Assembly: GCA_003518745.1 (NCBI GenBank)
Contig: DOYB01000266.1
Span: forward strand, 1 to 21,461
DNA: 21,461 nt
DNA from: Selenomonas sp.
GTDB taxonomy: Bacteria; Bacillota; Negativicutes; Selenomonadales; Selenomonadaceae
Direction: 5' to 3'
Of this stretch, positions 1-7,956 are shown piece by piece (the first letter of the stretch is position 1; each line of letters opens with the position of its first letter). A program made the translations under genes and the position numbers. Below the pieces are notes generated by a model. That model searched no databases. It was not told the DNA's origin and was given only the letters and a program-made list of their open reading frames with translations.

Positions 1-65
1 GTGAGAATAAGCTCTATTCCCGCAAAAACTGTTACTTTTCCGGAGTTTATATTTAATTCCTTCAT
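1..65 (-). CDS. Possible N-terminus of an unrecognised protein, cut by the window edge
   Basis: An open frame starts with ATG at 65 on the minus strand and runs off the window, giving 21 codons (MKELNINSGKVTVF...) without a stop. The only support is that the frame is open, that a TATAAT hexamer lies 43-48 nt upstream on the same strand (113-108), and that a terminator-like hairpin at 154-181 separates it from the exonuclease gene. No good Shine-Dalgarno sequence precedes the ATG. A 12-codon frame (100-62) ends with its TGA overlapping this ATG, so coupling to a leader peptide is possible but unproven. I do not recognise the protein, and this is a weak call. Confidence 0.3.
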   Translation of the reverse strand, partial: MKELNINSGKVTVFAGIELIL

Positions 66-107
66 AGCCACAAATCACAAATATCCATAAATAAATTCAT
101 AATCGAT

Positions 108-113
108 ATTATA
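108..113 (-). promoter_or_regulatory. Possible -10 hexamer (TATAAT)
   Basis: A perfect TATAAT reads on the minus strand about 43 nt before the ATG at 65. No convincing -35 hexamer lies 16-18 nt further upstream, so this is a partial promoter match only. Confidence 0.3.
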
Positions 114-153
114 CCCCAAAAATTAGAAATCGTTTTCATAATTTTGGTGACTC

Positions 154-181
154 AAAAAAATAACTGCCCCAAAAGGCAGCT
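154..181 (-). terminator. Rho-independent terminator, minus strand
   Basis: On the minus strand, AGCTGCC (181-175) pairs with GGCAGTT (168-162), seven pairs including one G-U, around a six-base loop. The hairpin is followed by TATTTTTTT. It sits 117 nt beyond the stop of the exonuclease gene, is oriented to end that transcript, and separates it from the possible gene at 1-65. Confidence 0.7.
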
Positions 182-297
182 ATCCCATGTAGTTTGCCGA
201 AATATTCCTCTGACTTAGTAGATTATAGGCACAAATCAGAAGGAAATTTCGCGCTGACTAACCTCAGTACAACAAAACCTAAGGCTAATCCATATAA

Positions 298-957
298 TTA
301 CATTTCCTGCTGCAGCTTCAGCAATTCAGGACATAAATCCCCAATGGACGTAGAAAGCTCCTCCTGTGGCTGCAACAGTTCCAGCACAGGCCGCATCGTC
401 TCCTGAAACTTCTCCTCATCCTGCATGAGCGCAAGAATTGCTGAGGTATTTACCGCGTCTGCAAGGGCTGTATGCTGAGTTCCTTCAAAATTCCTGTCCA
501 TTGCTCCAAGGGCATGCTTCAGGGCAAGGCTGTTGTGGAGACCAAGCCTGTCATCAAACTTCTTTTGCAGATCCACCCAATGAGAGTTGAGCCACCCCAC
601 ATCGAAACCCGAAATCTTCATACGGCACTCCTGACGGAGCTGCTTTATGTCAGAATTGCTCCAGGAATAAATAGTGGTATCCCCATCACCAATCCAGTCC
701 ATGAATTTCTGAAATGACGCAATGAATCCCTCTTTATCACAAACCATTTCATCGGTGATACCTGTAAGCCTCGTAATATGCTTCTTTATGCTGCCATATT
801 CCGGCTTTACATAGCATTGGAACTCATCAATCTGCTCATACGAATCATTCAGCTTCACCGCTCCGATCTCTATAACCTCATCGGTCAGTTTCTTCCTTAT
901 ATCATTGTACTCCCTGCTGACGGGATTCATTTCCAAATCAATGACAACATGATACAT
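298..957 (-). CDS. DEDDh-family 3'-5' exonuclease
   Basis: A 219-residue protein of the DnaQ/RNase T/ERI1-like exonuclease superfamily, which removes nucleotides from 3' ends of DNA or RNA with two metal ions. The visible Exo I motif is VIDLEMN (D7, E9). An Exo II-type aspartate lies in SNSDIKQL (about D103), and the Exo III motif HTALADAVNTS supplies H162 and D167, which marks the DEDDh subtype. The insert REYNDIRKKLTDEVIEIGAVKL resembles the ERI1/KapD-like branch. I chose ATG at 957 because AAAGGAG lies seven bases upstream; an in-frame ATG at 987 would add ten residues unlike the family and would place the ribosome site inside the gene. It is transcribed alone, divergent from the helicase gene. 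Whether its substrate is RNA or DNA cannot be told from the sequence. Confidence 0.85.
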   Translation of the reverse strand: MYHVVIDLEMNPVSREYNDIRKKLTDEVIEIGAVKLNDSYEQIDEFQCYVKPEYGSIKKHITRLTGITDEMVCDKEGFIASFQKFMDWIGDGDTTIYSWSNSDIKQLRQECRMKISGFDVGWLNSHWVDLQKKFDDRLGLHNSLALKHALGAMDRNFEGTQHTALADAVNTSAILALMQDEEKFQETMRPVLELLQPQEELSTSIGDLCPELLKLQQEM

Positions 958-1015
958 GCTTGAACTCCTTTGAAAGCCATCCTTCATATGGATTTAACCG
1001 AAACTACTTCCATCT

Positions 1016-1044
1016 ATTTTACGTTATATTATCGATTTCTTCAA
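1016..1044 (-). promoter_or_regulatory. Putative sigma-A promoter for the exonuclease gene
   Basis: On the minus strand, TTGAAG (1044-1039) and TAAAAT (1021-1016) are separated by exactly 17 nt, with a start site expected about 50 nt before the ATG at 957. The match is good but is a pattern call only. Confidence 0.5.
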
Positions 1045-1158
1045 CTTTTTTTCAAATCTCATGCCACAGCCTTTTCAAATCAACGGGACTTGACTTCTCC
1101 ATGCCATTATGGGAAGATATGATAATATTGGACATTAGATATATTCGGGAGAAATATA

Positions 1159-2280
1159 ATGGAACAAAAAAGCTTCGAGGAACTTGGCATAGGAACTGCC
1201 CTTGCAACTGCGCTTTCAAAACAGGGCATCAATATACCTACCTCAATACAGGAAAGCGCGATTCCCCAAATACTAAATGGAATCAGTGTAATCGGACAGG
1301 CTCCCACAGGAACGGGCAAGACATTGGCATATCTTCTGCCACTGCTCCAGACCTTGGATGCCGGTATTCCACAGGTACAAGCGATTATTCTGGCTCCGAC
1401 CTATGAGCTGGCCATGCAGATTTACAGGGTAGCTGATAATCTCATAAAAGCCGCGGGGCTGAGTCTGAAGGTTCAATCCCTGATAGGAGGGGCAAATATC
1501 GCCAGACAGATAGATGCCCTTAAAAAGAAGCCACAGCTTGTAGTAGGCTCTACGGGACGCATTACTGAGCTTGCCGAAAAAGGAAAGCTAAAGCTTCAAC
1601 GGACAAAGCTCATGGTTCTGGATGAATTTGACCGTCTTCTGGACGATCAGAACCTTCAGCTAACCCGTGAGCTTATAAATTCGCTGCCTGATGCTGACAA
1701 TATACAGTACCTTATGTTCTCAGCCACAGCCCCCAAAAAAGCATTGAGTCGGGCTGAATTCCTAAACGAACCAAAGCTCATTCAGGTAAAAGAAGAAACC
1801 GTGATACCTGAAACCTGTGAAAACCTTTACTATATCATACCCTTCCGCCAGAAAATCGATTTTCTGAAGCGTATCACAAGGAGTCTCCCTATTGAGAAGG
1901 GACTTGTATTCGTAAATAAGTCCTTTTCAGCGGAGCGTGCGGTTGAGAAACTGTCCTATGAGGGAATCAAGACAGGAAGTCTGATTGGAAACGCTGATAA
2001 AAGCCGTCGAAAGCAGGTACTGGCTGATTTCGAGAATGGAAAACTCCAGCTCCTACTTTCAACGGATCTAGCTGCCCGTGGACTTGATATCGGTGGAGTT
2101 GACTACGTCATAAATGTGGATTTCCCCGAATCATCACAGATATATCTGCACCGTGCGGGACGAACTGCCAGAGCCGGAGCAGAGGGTAAAGTAATTACAC
2201 TTTCGGATCCCAAGGAGGCATACCATATAGAGGAAATAGAAAAATCCCTTGGAATCCGCTTCAAAAAATTGAAACGTTGA
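1159..2280 (+). CDS. DEAD-box ATP-dependent RNA helicase (variant motifs)
   Basis: A 373-residue superfamily 2 helicase that unwinds RNA using ATP, probably in ribosome assembly or RNA decay like the Bacillus Csh/YfmL proteins. Motifs in order: Q motif with PTSIQ near 27-31, Walker A APTGTGKT (48-55), Ia APTYELA (about 79), GG (110-111), motif II DEFD (155-158), motif III SAT (188-190), motif IV LVFVN (about 249), motif V STDLAARGLD (301-310) and motif VI HRAGRTARAG (331-340). Motif II is DEFD rather than DEAD, and the usual TPGR is STGR (131-134). There is no extended C-terminal RNA-binding tail; the protein is a minimal two-RecA-domain core. ATG at 1159 is preceded by GGGAG at a suitable distance. 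The next gene starts 16 nt after the stop and is probably co-transcribed. Confidence 0.92.
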   Translation: MEQKSFEELGIGTALATALSKQGINIPTSIQESAIPQILNGISVIGQAPTGTGKTLAYLLPLLQTLDAGIPQVQAIILAPTYELAMQIYRVADNLIKAAGLSLKVQSLIGGANIARQIDALKKKPQLVVGSTGRITELAEKGKLKLQRTKLMVLDEFDRLLDDQNLQLTRELINSLPDADNIQYLMFSATAPKKALSRAEFLNEPKLIQVKEETVIPETCENLYYIIPFRQKIDFLKRITRSLPIEKGLVFVNKSFSAERAVEKLSYEGIKTGSLIGNADKSRRKQVLADFENGKLQLLLSTDLAARGLDIGGVDYVINVDFPESSQIYLHRAGRTARAGAEGKVITLSDPKEAYHIEEIEKSLGIRFKKLKR

Positions 2281-2296
2281 TACGGAGGTTTTTTTC

Positions 2297-3622
2297 TTGG
2301 ACATTGTGCCAATACTCCTGCAGCTACTGTTAGTGGTTTTCCTCGTATTCATGAACGGATTTTTCGTGGCGGCCGAATTTTGCTGCGTCAGGATACGTCC
2401 CTCAAGACTTGAGACACTAATACAGGAGGGAAATCGGAGAGCCGGTTACGCCAAGCAGCTTACCGATGAGCTTGATGCCTCCCTATCGGTCACACAGCTT
2501 GGAATTACCCTTGCTTCACTTGGCCTTGGCTGGGTAGGCGAACCCTTCGTCGCAACCCTGATCCTTCCTGTCGTTGCCGGATTCGGACTGGACGAAACAA
2601 TAGGGCATACCGTCTCGCTCGCTGTGGCATTCACCATTATAACGGCCATGCACATAATACTTGGGGAACTCACCCCAAAGTCAATGGCCATATCAAACGT
2701 AGAGCGCATAATGCTCAGCGTTGCGCTGCCAATGCTCATATTTAAGTATTTAATGTTTCCCTTCGTATGGATACTTAACCATATGGCAAATTGGGTTACC
2801 CATAGTCTTGGCTTTGAAACGGGAACAGAGGAAACCGCACACACTGAAGACGAAATACGCCTCCTTATGGAGGAAAGCCATAAACAGGGCCTTATAGACG
2901 ATACTGAAGTAGATTTCGTAGACAATGTGTTTGACTTCACTGAAAGAAGTGTCAGGGAAATAATGGTTCCTCGTACCGATATGGTCTGCCTTTACCTTGA
3001 GGATGACTCAGATACCCATATAAAGACCATATTGGAAGAGGAAATGACCCGATACCCCATATGTCGTGAAGACAAGGATCATATAATAGGCTTTCTCCAC
3101 GTAAAAGACCTTATGAAATCCCTCTATACTGAAAAAAGAAGAAACCTCAGAAAACTGTCCAGAAAGGCGCTGTTCGTGCCTGAAAGCATGCATGTGGACA
3201 AGCTTCTGGAAACAATGCAGAAAAATCGCTCCCAGCTTGCTATTGTGGTAGATGAGTATGGCGGTACCTCAGGCATGGTGACAATAGAGGACGTTATAGA
3301 GGAAATCGTAGGGGAAATACAGGACGAATTCGACGAGGAACGTCCTGTGGCTGAAAGACGAGGAGAGCTCATATATTCAGTGGATGCTATGATGCTCCTT
3401 GAGGATCTCGAGGATGTACTTGAAATAGAGGTTGAGGATGACGATGTGGATTCCATAGGCGGATGGCTCTACGATCAGCTCGGAGGGGCTCCAAGGGTAG
3501 GTCAGATGGCCTCATGGCAGGGAAACCTCTTCTTTGTAGAGGAGATTGAAGGTCTGCGCATATTGAGGATTTTGGTACGTCTTGCAAAGGCATTAGAAGA
3601 AGAACACGAAGAAATCGTATGA
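2297..3622 (+). CDS. CNNM/CorC (HlyC/TlyC-like) transporter-associated membrane protein
   Basis: A 441-residue membrane protein with the layout of the 'hemolysin family'/CNNM proteins, implicated in magnesium or cobalt homeostasis. The N-terminal DUF21 domain (about 1-180) has hydrophobic segments near 5-27, 65-95 and 105-160, and the conserved GELTPKS (123-129). A CBS pair follows (about 215-335), including VPRTDMV and VVDEYGGTSGMVT, then a C-terminal CorC_HlyC domain rich in acidic residues. Translation starts at TTG (2297), eight bases after GGAGG (2284-2288). The gene lies 16 nt behind the helicase gene on the same strand, with no terminator between. Hemolysin activity of this family is doubtful, and an ion-transport role is established only for some members. 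The last codons lie inside a terminator-like hairpin. Confidence 0.88.
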   Translation: MDIVPILLQLLLVVFLVFMNGFFVAAEFCCVRIRPSRLETLIQEGNRRAGYAKQLTDELDASLSVTQLGITLASLGLGWVGEPFVATLILPVVAGFGLDETIGHTVSLAVAFTIITAMHIILGELTPKSMAISNVERIMLSVALPMLIFKYLMFPFVWILNHMANWVTHSLGFETGTEETAHTEDEIRLLMEESHKQGLIDDTEVDFVDNVFDFTERSVREIMVPRTDMVCLYLEDDSDTHIKTILEEEMTRYPICREDKDHIIGFLHVKDLMKSLYTEKRRNLRKLSRKALFVPESMHVDKLLETMQKNRSQLAIVVDEYGGTSGMVTIEDVIEEIVGEIQDEFDEERPVAERRGELIYSVDAMMLLEDLEDVLEIEVEDDDVDSIGGWLYDQLGGAPRVGQMASWQGNLFFVEEIEGLRILRILVRLAKALEEEHEEIV

Positions 3623-3640
3623 TTTCTTCGTGTTCTTCTT
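3597..3640 (+). terminator. 20-bp perfect hairpin at the end of the CorC-like gene
   Basis: The bases 3597-3616 are the exact reverse complement of 3621-3640, leaving a four-base loop (GTAT, 3617-3620). The stop codon TGA (3620-3622) lies at the loop/3' arm junction, so the 5' arm encodes the C-terminal EEHEEIV. The 3' arm is T-rich and is followed by TGTATTC, but no clean U-run follows, so termination is likely rather than certain. Confidence 0.6.
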
Positions 3641-3670
3641 TGTATTCAATTTAAAGATATATCTTATAAA

Positions 3671-3730
3671 ATAAATGTAAATGTATCTTTAAAATTTAAT
3701 TTTATTTATTAATTTTATATTTACATTTAT
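3671..3730. terminator. AT-rich dyad downstream of htpX, possible terminator
   Basis: ATAAATGTAAAT (3671-3682) is the exact reverse complement of ATTTACATTTAT (3719-3730), with a 36-nt, almost purely A/T loop. The htpX stop codon (3727-3729) falls in one arm. On the minus strand the stem runs into TTTTAT. It lies between two convergent genes. The stem is weak, so the call is tentative. Confidence 0.35.
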
Positions 3731-4605
3731 CTAATCAATCTCATTTCTCTTGCCTGCTCATTAAGCCTATCAATTCTTTCAGATGTTGCGGGATGTGTGC
3801 TGAACAAACTTGAGAATGTTTGTTTTACCCCTGAAAGCGGATTAATGATAAACATGTGTGACGTAGCAGGAGTCGCATTCGGCAGCACTGCGCGTTGGGA
3901 ATACATCTCAATCTTACGCAAGGCGTTGGCAAGATAAATCGGATTTCCACAGATTTCTCCTCCGCTTTTATCCGCATCATACTCCCTTGAACGGGAAATA
4001 GCCATCTGGATTATTGATGCCGCAAGCGGAGCAATTATAATCGTGACGAGGGAACCTACAAGACTGCCCCCTCCATCCCTGTCATCGTCACTTGAACGTC
4101 CGCCACCGAAAATAGCCGCGAACTGAGCCACCTGCGCAATCATCGATATAACACCTGCAATCGAAGCAGCAACAGTTGAAATAAGCGTGTCCCTGTGCTT
4201 AACATGTGAAAGCTCGTGAGCCAAAACCCCTGAGAGCTCATTATAATCAAGTGCCCTCATTATCCCGGTGGTAACAGCCACTGCCGCATGGGATGGATTC
4301 CTGCCTGTGGCAAAGGCATTGGGAACATCACTGTTTATTATGCATACCTTAGGCATGGGAAGCCCCGCGTTCATAGCAAGCTTTTCAACCAGTCTGTACA
4401 GGTCAGGCGCCTCTGCAGCCGTAACCTCAGTCGCGCCATAGGTCTTAAGCACTATGCTGTCACTGAACCAGTAGCTGAAGAAATTCATTCCCAGGGATAT
4501 CAAAAGCATGATCATAGCCCCGGATGAACCTCCGATACTGCCTCCGACTGCCACAAGAATAGCAGTCAGAAGCGCCATAAGGACTGCTGTCTTTACTGTA
4601 TTCAT
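3727..4605 (-). CDS. htpX: HtpX-type M48 membrane zinc metalloprotease
   Basis: A 292-residue integral-membrane protease of family M48B that degrades misfolded membrane proteins together with FtsH-type systems. Two N-terminal membrane segments are visible (about 5-24 and 29-48). The zinc site HELSH is at 130-134, with the third ligand glutamate in SREYDAD (about 208). Two further hydrophobic stretches (about 142-166 and 183-203) flank a glycine/aspartate-rich loop. The start at 4605 (MNTVKTAV) is preceded by AAAGGAG at seven bases; upstream in-frame ATGs would place this ribosome site inside the gene. Length and architecture match the family. It lies 94 nt downstream of gyrB on the same strand and may have its own promoter; TTGACA occurs in the gap but without a well-spaced -10. 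Confidence 0.95.
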   Translation of the reverse strand: MNTVKTAVLMALLTAILVAVGGSIGGSSGAMIMLLISLGMNFFSYWFSDSIVLKTYGATEVTAAEAPDLYRLVEKLAMNAGLPMPKVCIINSDVPNAFATGRNPSHAAVAVTTGIMRALDYNELSGVLAHELSHVKHRDTLISTVAASIAGVISMIAQVAQFAAIFGGGRSSDDDRDGGGSLVGSLVTIIIAPLAASIIQMAISRSREYDADKSGGEICGNPIYLANALRKIEMYSQRAVLPNATPATSHMFIINPLSGVKQTFSSLFSTHPATSERIDRLNEQAREMRLIR

Positions 4606-4699
4606 AGAAAACTCCTTTAACTTCATCAACATATACATAGAACACTGTCAATAAAATATTACCAAACGTATGCTATCAATGAAGAAAATCCAAATATAT

Positions 4700-6739
4700 T
4701 CATATATCCAGATTTCGTACTAATTTAGCATTTTCTTCGATGAACTGGCGCCTTGGCTCAACCTTATCACCCATCAGGATAGTGAAAAGCTCATCCGCTT
4801 CCTCAGCATCTTCCATATCCACACGAAGCATTGTGCGACCTTCAGGATCCATGGTGGTTTCCCAAAGCTGCTCAGGATTCATCTCACCAAGACCCTTATA
4901 GCGCTGTACTGTGCTCCCGTCTCTTCCAACCTCTTCCAATTTCCTGGCAAGCTCTTCGTCGCTATATGTATACCAGTGCTTCTTTCCCTTTCGTATCTGA
5001 TAGAGGGGAGGCTGGGCAATGAACACGTGTCCGTGTTCAATTAGAGGCTTCATATAACGGTAGAGGAAGGTCAGAAGAAGGGTACGTATATGCGCTCCGT
5101 CAACATCAGCATCTGTCATGATTATAATCTTGCCATAGCGCCTCTTCGCAAGGTCGAACTCATCGCTTATTCCTGTGCCAAAGGCAGTAATCATGGTGCG
5201 AATCTCCGCATTGGCAAAAATCTTATCAAGCCTTGCCTTCTCCACATTAAGGATTTTACCGCGCAGGGGAAGTATAGCCTGGAACCTGCGGTCACGCCCC
5301 TGCTTTGCGGAACCGCCTGCAGAGTCACCCTCCACCAGATATATCTCAGTCTGGTCCGGATCCTTCACAGAGCAATCCGCCAGCTTGCCCGGAAGACTTG
5401 AAACCTCCAGGGCATTCTTCCTACGTGTCAGTTCCCTGGCCTTACGGGCAGCTTCCCTTGCCCTTGCTGCCATGATGGCCTTGTCTATTATCTTCTTGGT
5501 AACCGCGGGATTCTCCTCAAAGTATTCCGAAAGTCCCTCGGTAACTATTGAATCAACTATTCCCCTTACCTCGGAGTTTCCAAGCTTCGTCTTGGTCTGC
5601 CCCTCGAACTGCGGTTCCCTGATTTTTAAGCTTATTACGCAGGTAAGCCCTTCCCTGACATCCTCACCCGAAAGGTTCCCCTCAGCATTCTTCAAAATTC
5701 CCTGCTTACGAGCAAAGTCATTGGCAGCCCTGGTAAGGGCTATCTTGAAGCCTGCCAGATGGGTTCCGCCTTCCTCCGTATTGATGTTATTCACGAAGCT
5801 GTATATATTCTCCTGATAACTGTCATTGTACTGGAGGGCAATCTCCACCACAGTATCGTCCTTGGTGCCGTTGAAATAAATAGGCTCAGGATTGAGCTTT
5901 TCTTTCTTACGGTTAAGGTGCTCCACAAAAGAGCTGATTCCCCCCTCGAAGTGGAAGGATTCCTGTTTGCCGCCATCGCGCTCATCCTTCAGCACTATGG
6001 TTATTCCATGATTGAGGAATGCCAGTTCACGAAGGCGGTGCTTCAACGTATCATAGTTATATGTAGTAACCGTAAAAATCTCGGGATCCGGGCAGAAATG
6101 CACCTTTGTTCCCGTTGTCTCGCATTCTCCTGTTATTTCCAGAGGCTTCTTCGTTACTCCGCCGGCAAAGGATATCTTATGTATCTTTCCGTCGCGGCGT
6201 ACTTCCACATCCATGCAGGTAGAAAGGGCATTTACCACAGAAACACCAACACCATGCAGACCACCTGAAACCTTGTAGCCGTCACCGCCAAACTTCCCTC
6301 CCGCGTGGAGTACGGTAAGAACGACCTCCACCGCCGGCTTCCCGCTTTCATGCATATCAACGGGAATACCTCTGCCGTTATCGACCACGGTTATGCTGTT
6401 GTCATTATGTATGGTGACCTCAATCCTGTTGCAGTAGCCCGCGAGAGCCTCATCTATGGAATTGTCAACCACCTCATAGACCAGATGATGAAGTCCACGC
6501 TCAGATGTACTTCCTATATACATGCCTGGACGTTTGCGTACAGCCTCAAGTCCCTCAAGTATCTGAATCTGATCTGCACCGTATTCTCCTTCAACGGCCG
6601 TAACTTCAGCATTCTGCTCATCTCTGTGTATCTCTACACCAGAAAGATCAGGGCCTTCCATTATTTTCTCTATTGCAGAAAGAGCTGTTTCTTCGGAGGC
6701 AAGCTCTTCCTCCGTCAATTTTTCATTATCTAATTCCAT
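4700..6739 (-). CDS. gyrB: DNA gyrase subunit B
   Basis: ATPase subunit of the GyrA2B2 topoisomerase that introduces negative supercoils. The 679-residue protein has a GHKL ATPase domain (EVVDNSIDEAL about 89-99, NGRGIP 121-126, GLHGVGVSVV 160-169), a transducer domain with QTKTKLGN (381-388), a TOPRIM domain (EGDSAGGS 470-477 and TDADVDGAHIR 542-552) and the C-terminal QRYKGLGEMNPEQLW. The conserved family start (EYGADQIQ...) is only reached at residue 52, so there is an acidic N-terminal extension of about 50 residues. The start at 6739 is supported by AAAGGAG about six bases upstream, so the extension looks real. The first 14 bases overlap the end of remB. gyrA does not follow; htpX does. 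Confidence 0.98.
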   Translation of the reverse strand: MELDNEKLTEEELASEETALSAIEKIMEGPDLSGVEIHRDEQNAEVTAVEGEYGADQIQILEGLEAVRKRPGMYIGSTSERGLHHLVYEVVDNSIDEALAGYCNRIEVTIHNDNSITVVDNGRGIPVDMHESGKPAVEVVLTVLHAGGKFGGDGYKVSGGLHGVGVSVVNALSTCMDVEVRRDGKIHKISFAGGVTKKPLEITGECETTGTKVHFCPDPEIFTVTTYNYDTLKHRLRELAFLNHGITIVLKDERDGGKQESFHFEGGISSFVEHLNRKKEKLNPEPIYFNGTKDDTVVEIALQYNDSYQENIYSFVNNINTEEGGTHLAGFKIALTRAANDFARKQGILKNAEGNLSGEDVREGLTCVISLKIREPQFEGQTKTKLGNSEVRGIVDSIVTEGLSEYFEENPAVTKKIIDKAIMAARAREAARKARELTRRKNALEVSSLPGKLADCSVKDPDQTEIYLVEGDSAGGSAKQGRDRRFQAILPLRGKILNVEKARLDKIFANAEIRTMITAFGTGISDEFDLAKRRYGKIIIMTDADVDGAHIRTLLLTFLYRYMKPLIEHGHVFIAQPPLYQIRKGKKHWYTYSDEELARKLEEVGRDGSTVQRYKGLGEMNPEQLWETTMDPEGRTMLRVDMEDAEEADELFTILMGDKVEPRRQFIEENAKLVRNLDI

Positions 6740-7001
6740 AATCTTCTCCTTTGCAATTAAATATGGCAGCCGCCCTGCGTTTCAATGTCACAGGCGAGAT
6801 AGCTGATAGATACCAGAAATCATTTGTTATCACAACTGATTTCGCATTTTCTAGTAAACCTTTACTATTACGTACTGATTCCCTGCTCATCATAAGCTTA
6901 AAAACATCATTATTCTCGCCGGATTTGAAAATCTCATAGTCATGAATGGAAATGATATCCTTAGCTCTTACTGATATATCATTCCCCAGATGAAGAAACA
7001 T
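6726..7001 (-). CDS. remB: RemA/RemB-family DNA-binding regulator (DUF370, YaaB-like)
   Basis: A 91-residue DUF370 protein. The N-terminal MFLHLGNDISVRAKDIISI and the later VVITNDFWYLSAISPVTLKRRA match the pattern of Bacillus subtilis YaaB/RemB, which sits in the same recF-gyrB position. RemA and RemB are regulators of extracellular-matrix genes in Bacillus; the role here is inferred from family and position only. A segment around residues 31-50 (about FKSGENNDVFKLMMSRESVR) is the most variable part. I chose ATG 7001 because AGAGGG lies just upstream; an earlier in-frame ATG (7091) lies deep inside the preceding gene and adds 30 residues foreign to the family. The gene overlaps the DciA-like gene by 23 nt and gyrB by 14 nt. 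Confidence 0.85.
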   Translation of the reverse strand: MFLHLGNDISVRAKDIISIHDYEIFKSGENNDVFKLMMSRESVRNSKGLLENAKSVVITNDFWYLSAISPVTLKRRAAAIFNCKGEDYGIR

Positions 7002-7953
7002 TTGTCCCTCTTCTCCTCCTTGTCCCCTTTCCCAGCGGAATAATATCATACCGCTTCGTAGGCTTGAACTCCTTTGGCTTAGCCAGGTCATACCTCAGCC
7101 TGTACAGGGTCTTTCTGACTATTTTATCCGTAAGATACTCAGGCTGCATGTGCAGATAAAGCATGACAACAATATGAGCGTTAAGACTTTCATAATCCTC
7201 AAGCCTGACCTTTGAAGCAAGCACCTGGAGCATTTCATCATGAACCGAATCAAAAATATCCGGTGTACAAGGCACATCATCCTTAATGTCATTGTACCGA
7301 AGCCAGGGAAGTTCGGAAAGAATACTCCTTATTCTGTTCCTTACCTCGTGCCTTCCACGGGACAAACATGACCAGCAGCGCTCTTCATCGGGAGGACACA
7401 TTGCACCACACACAGGACATGGGTGCCAATCCTTTTGTACCCTCAGCTTTTCCAGCTTTTTCCTCTTTATGGACGCTGAAAAAAGCGTTTTCCTAAGTTT
7501 TTCATCCTGAACATAGGCACAATCACCTTTAAGCCCAACCAGCTCATCATCTGTAATGTTTACACTGAGAAGCTCCTTCCGAGGATTGACTCTGCCCCCA
7601 TTATCTCCGGAATACGACTCTTTATTTTCAAGGATTTCCATGTCCCTGCGGTATGTGGAAACGATTTCATTCACTATTTCCTCGCCGGCACACTGATTTA
7701 TGCGATTGATTATCTCACTCCGGAACATCCATATTTCCGCACGCCACGAATCCTCAGGCACATGCACGAAAAGTTTTTTGTGCCTTACGCCTATTGGATG
7801 AATATGCGCGGCAAAATCGCTTCCTATGAGCTCAGGAAGATGTTCCAAGGCATAGTGAGTCCTGTAAAGCCGATCCATTTTTTCACCCAAGGCTGACATG
7901 CTCCTGTGAATGAGCTGTCCAGCCTGTTCCAGACCAGGACTCCTCTTTGCCAT
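6979..7953 (-). CDS. DUF721/DciA-like protein with internal zinc ribbon
   Basis: A 324-residue protein. The N-terminal part (about 10-105) has the DUF721 pattern, including LFVHVPEDSWRAEIWMF, seen in DciA, the DnaB-helicase operator of many bacteria, and in uncharacterised recF-linked proteins. A charged linker follows, then a four-cysteine zinc ribbon, C179-x2-C182 and C193-x2-C196 with an extra C186. A helical C-terminal region (about 200-290) and a basic tail (TRRRRG) complete it. Typical DUF721 proteins are 90-170 residues, so roughly half of this one is additional. ATG at 7953 is three bases after the recF stop, with GAGGT upstream, implying coupling. A role in replication initiation or nucleic-acid binding is inferred from the domain and the dnaA-gyrB context. 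It has not been shown. Confidence 0.75.
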   Translation of the reverse strand: MAKRSPGLEQAGQLIHRSMSALGEKMDRLYRTHYALEHLPELIGSDFAAHIHPIGVRHKKLFVHVPEDSWRAEIWMFRSEIINRINQCAGEEIVNEIVSTYRRDMEILENKESYSGDNGGRVNPRKELLSVNITDDELVGLKGDCAYVQDEKLRKTLFSASIKRKKLEKLRVQKDWHPCPVCGAMCPPDEERCWSCLSRGRHEVRNRIRSILSELPWLRYNDIKDDVPCTPDIFDSVHDEMLQVLASKVRLEDYESLNAHIVVMLYLHMQPEYLTDKIVRKTLYRLRYDLAKPKEFKPTKRYDIIPLGKGTRRRRGTNVSSSGE

Positions 7954-7956
7954 ATA

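Noticed and set aside
194..406. 70-codon plus-strand frame overlapping the end of the exonuclease gene
   Set aside because: No ribosome site, low-complexity composition, and over half of it is antisense to the exonuclease.
1090..1126. Possible promoter for the helicase gene (TTGACT ... TATGAT/GATAAT)
   Set aside because: The spacing between hexamers (about 22-25 nt) is too long for a sigma-A promoter.
2446..2940. 164-codon minus-strand frame opposite the CorC-like gene
   Set aside because: Serine/threonine-rich shadow of the membrane-domain coding sequence, with no start signal.
5175..6268. Long plus-strand open frames opposite gyrB (5175-5816 and 5759-6268)
   Set aside because: They are antisense shadows of a well-conserved gene, overlap each other, lack ribosome sites and resemble no protein family.
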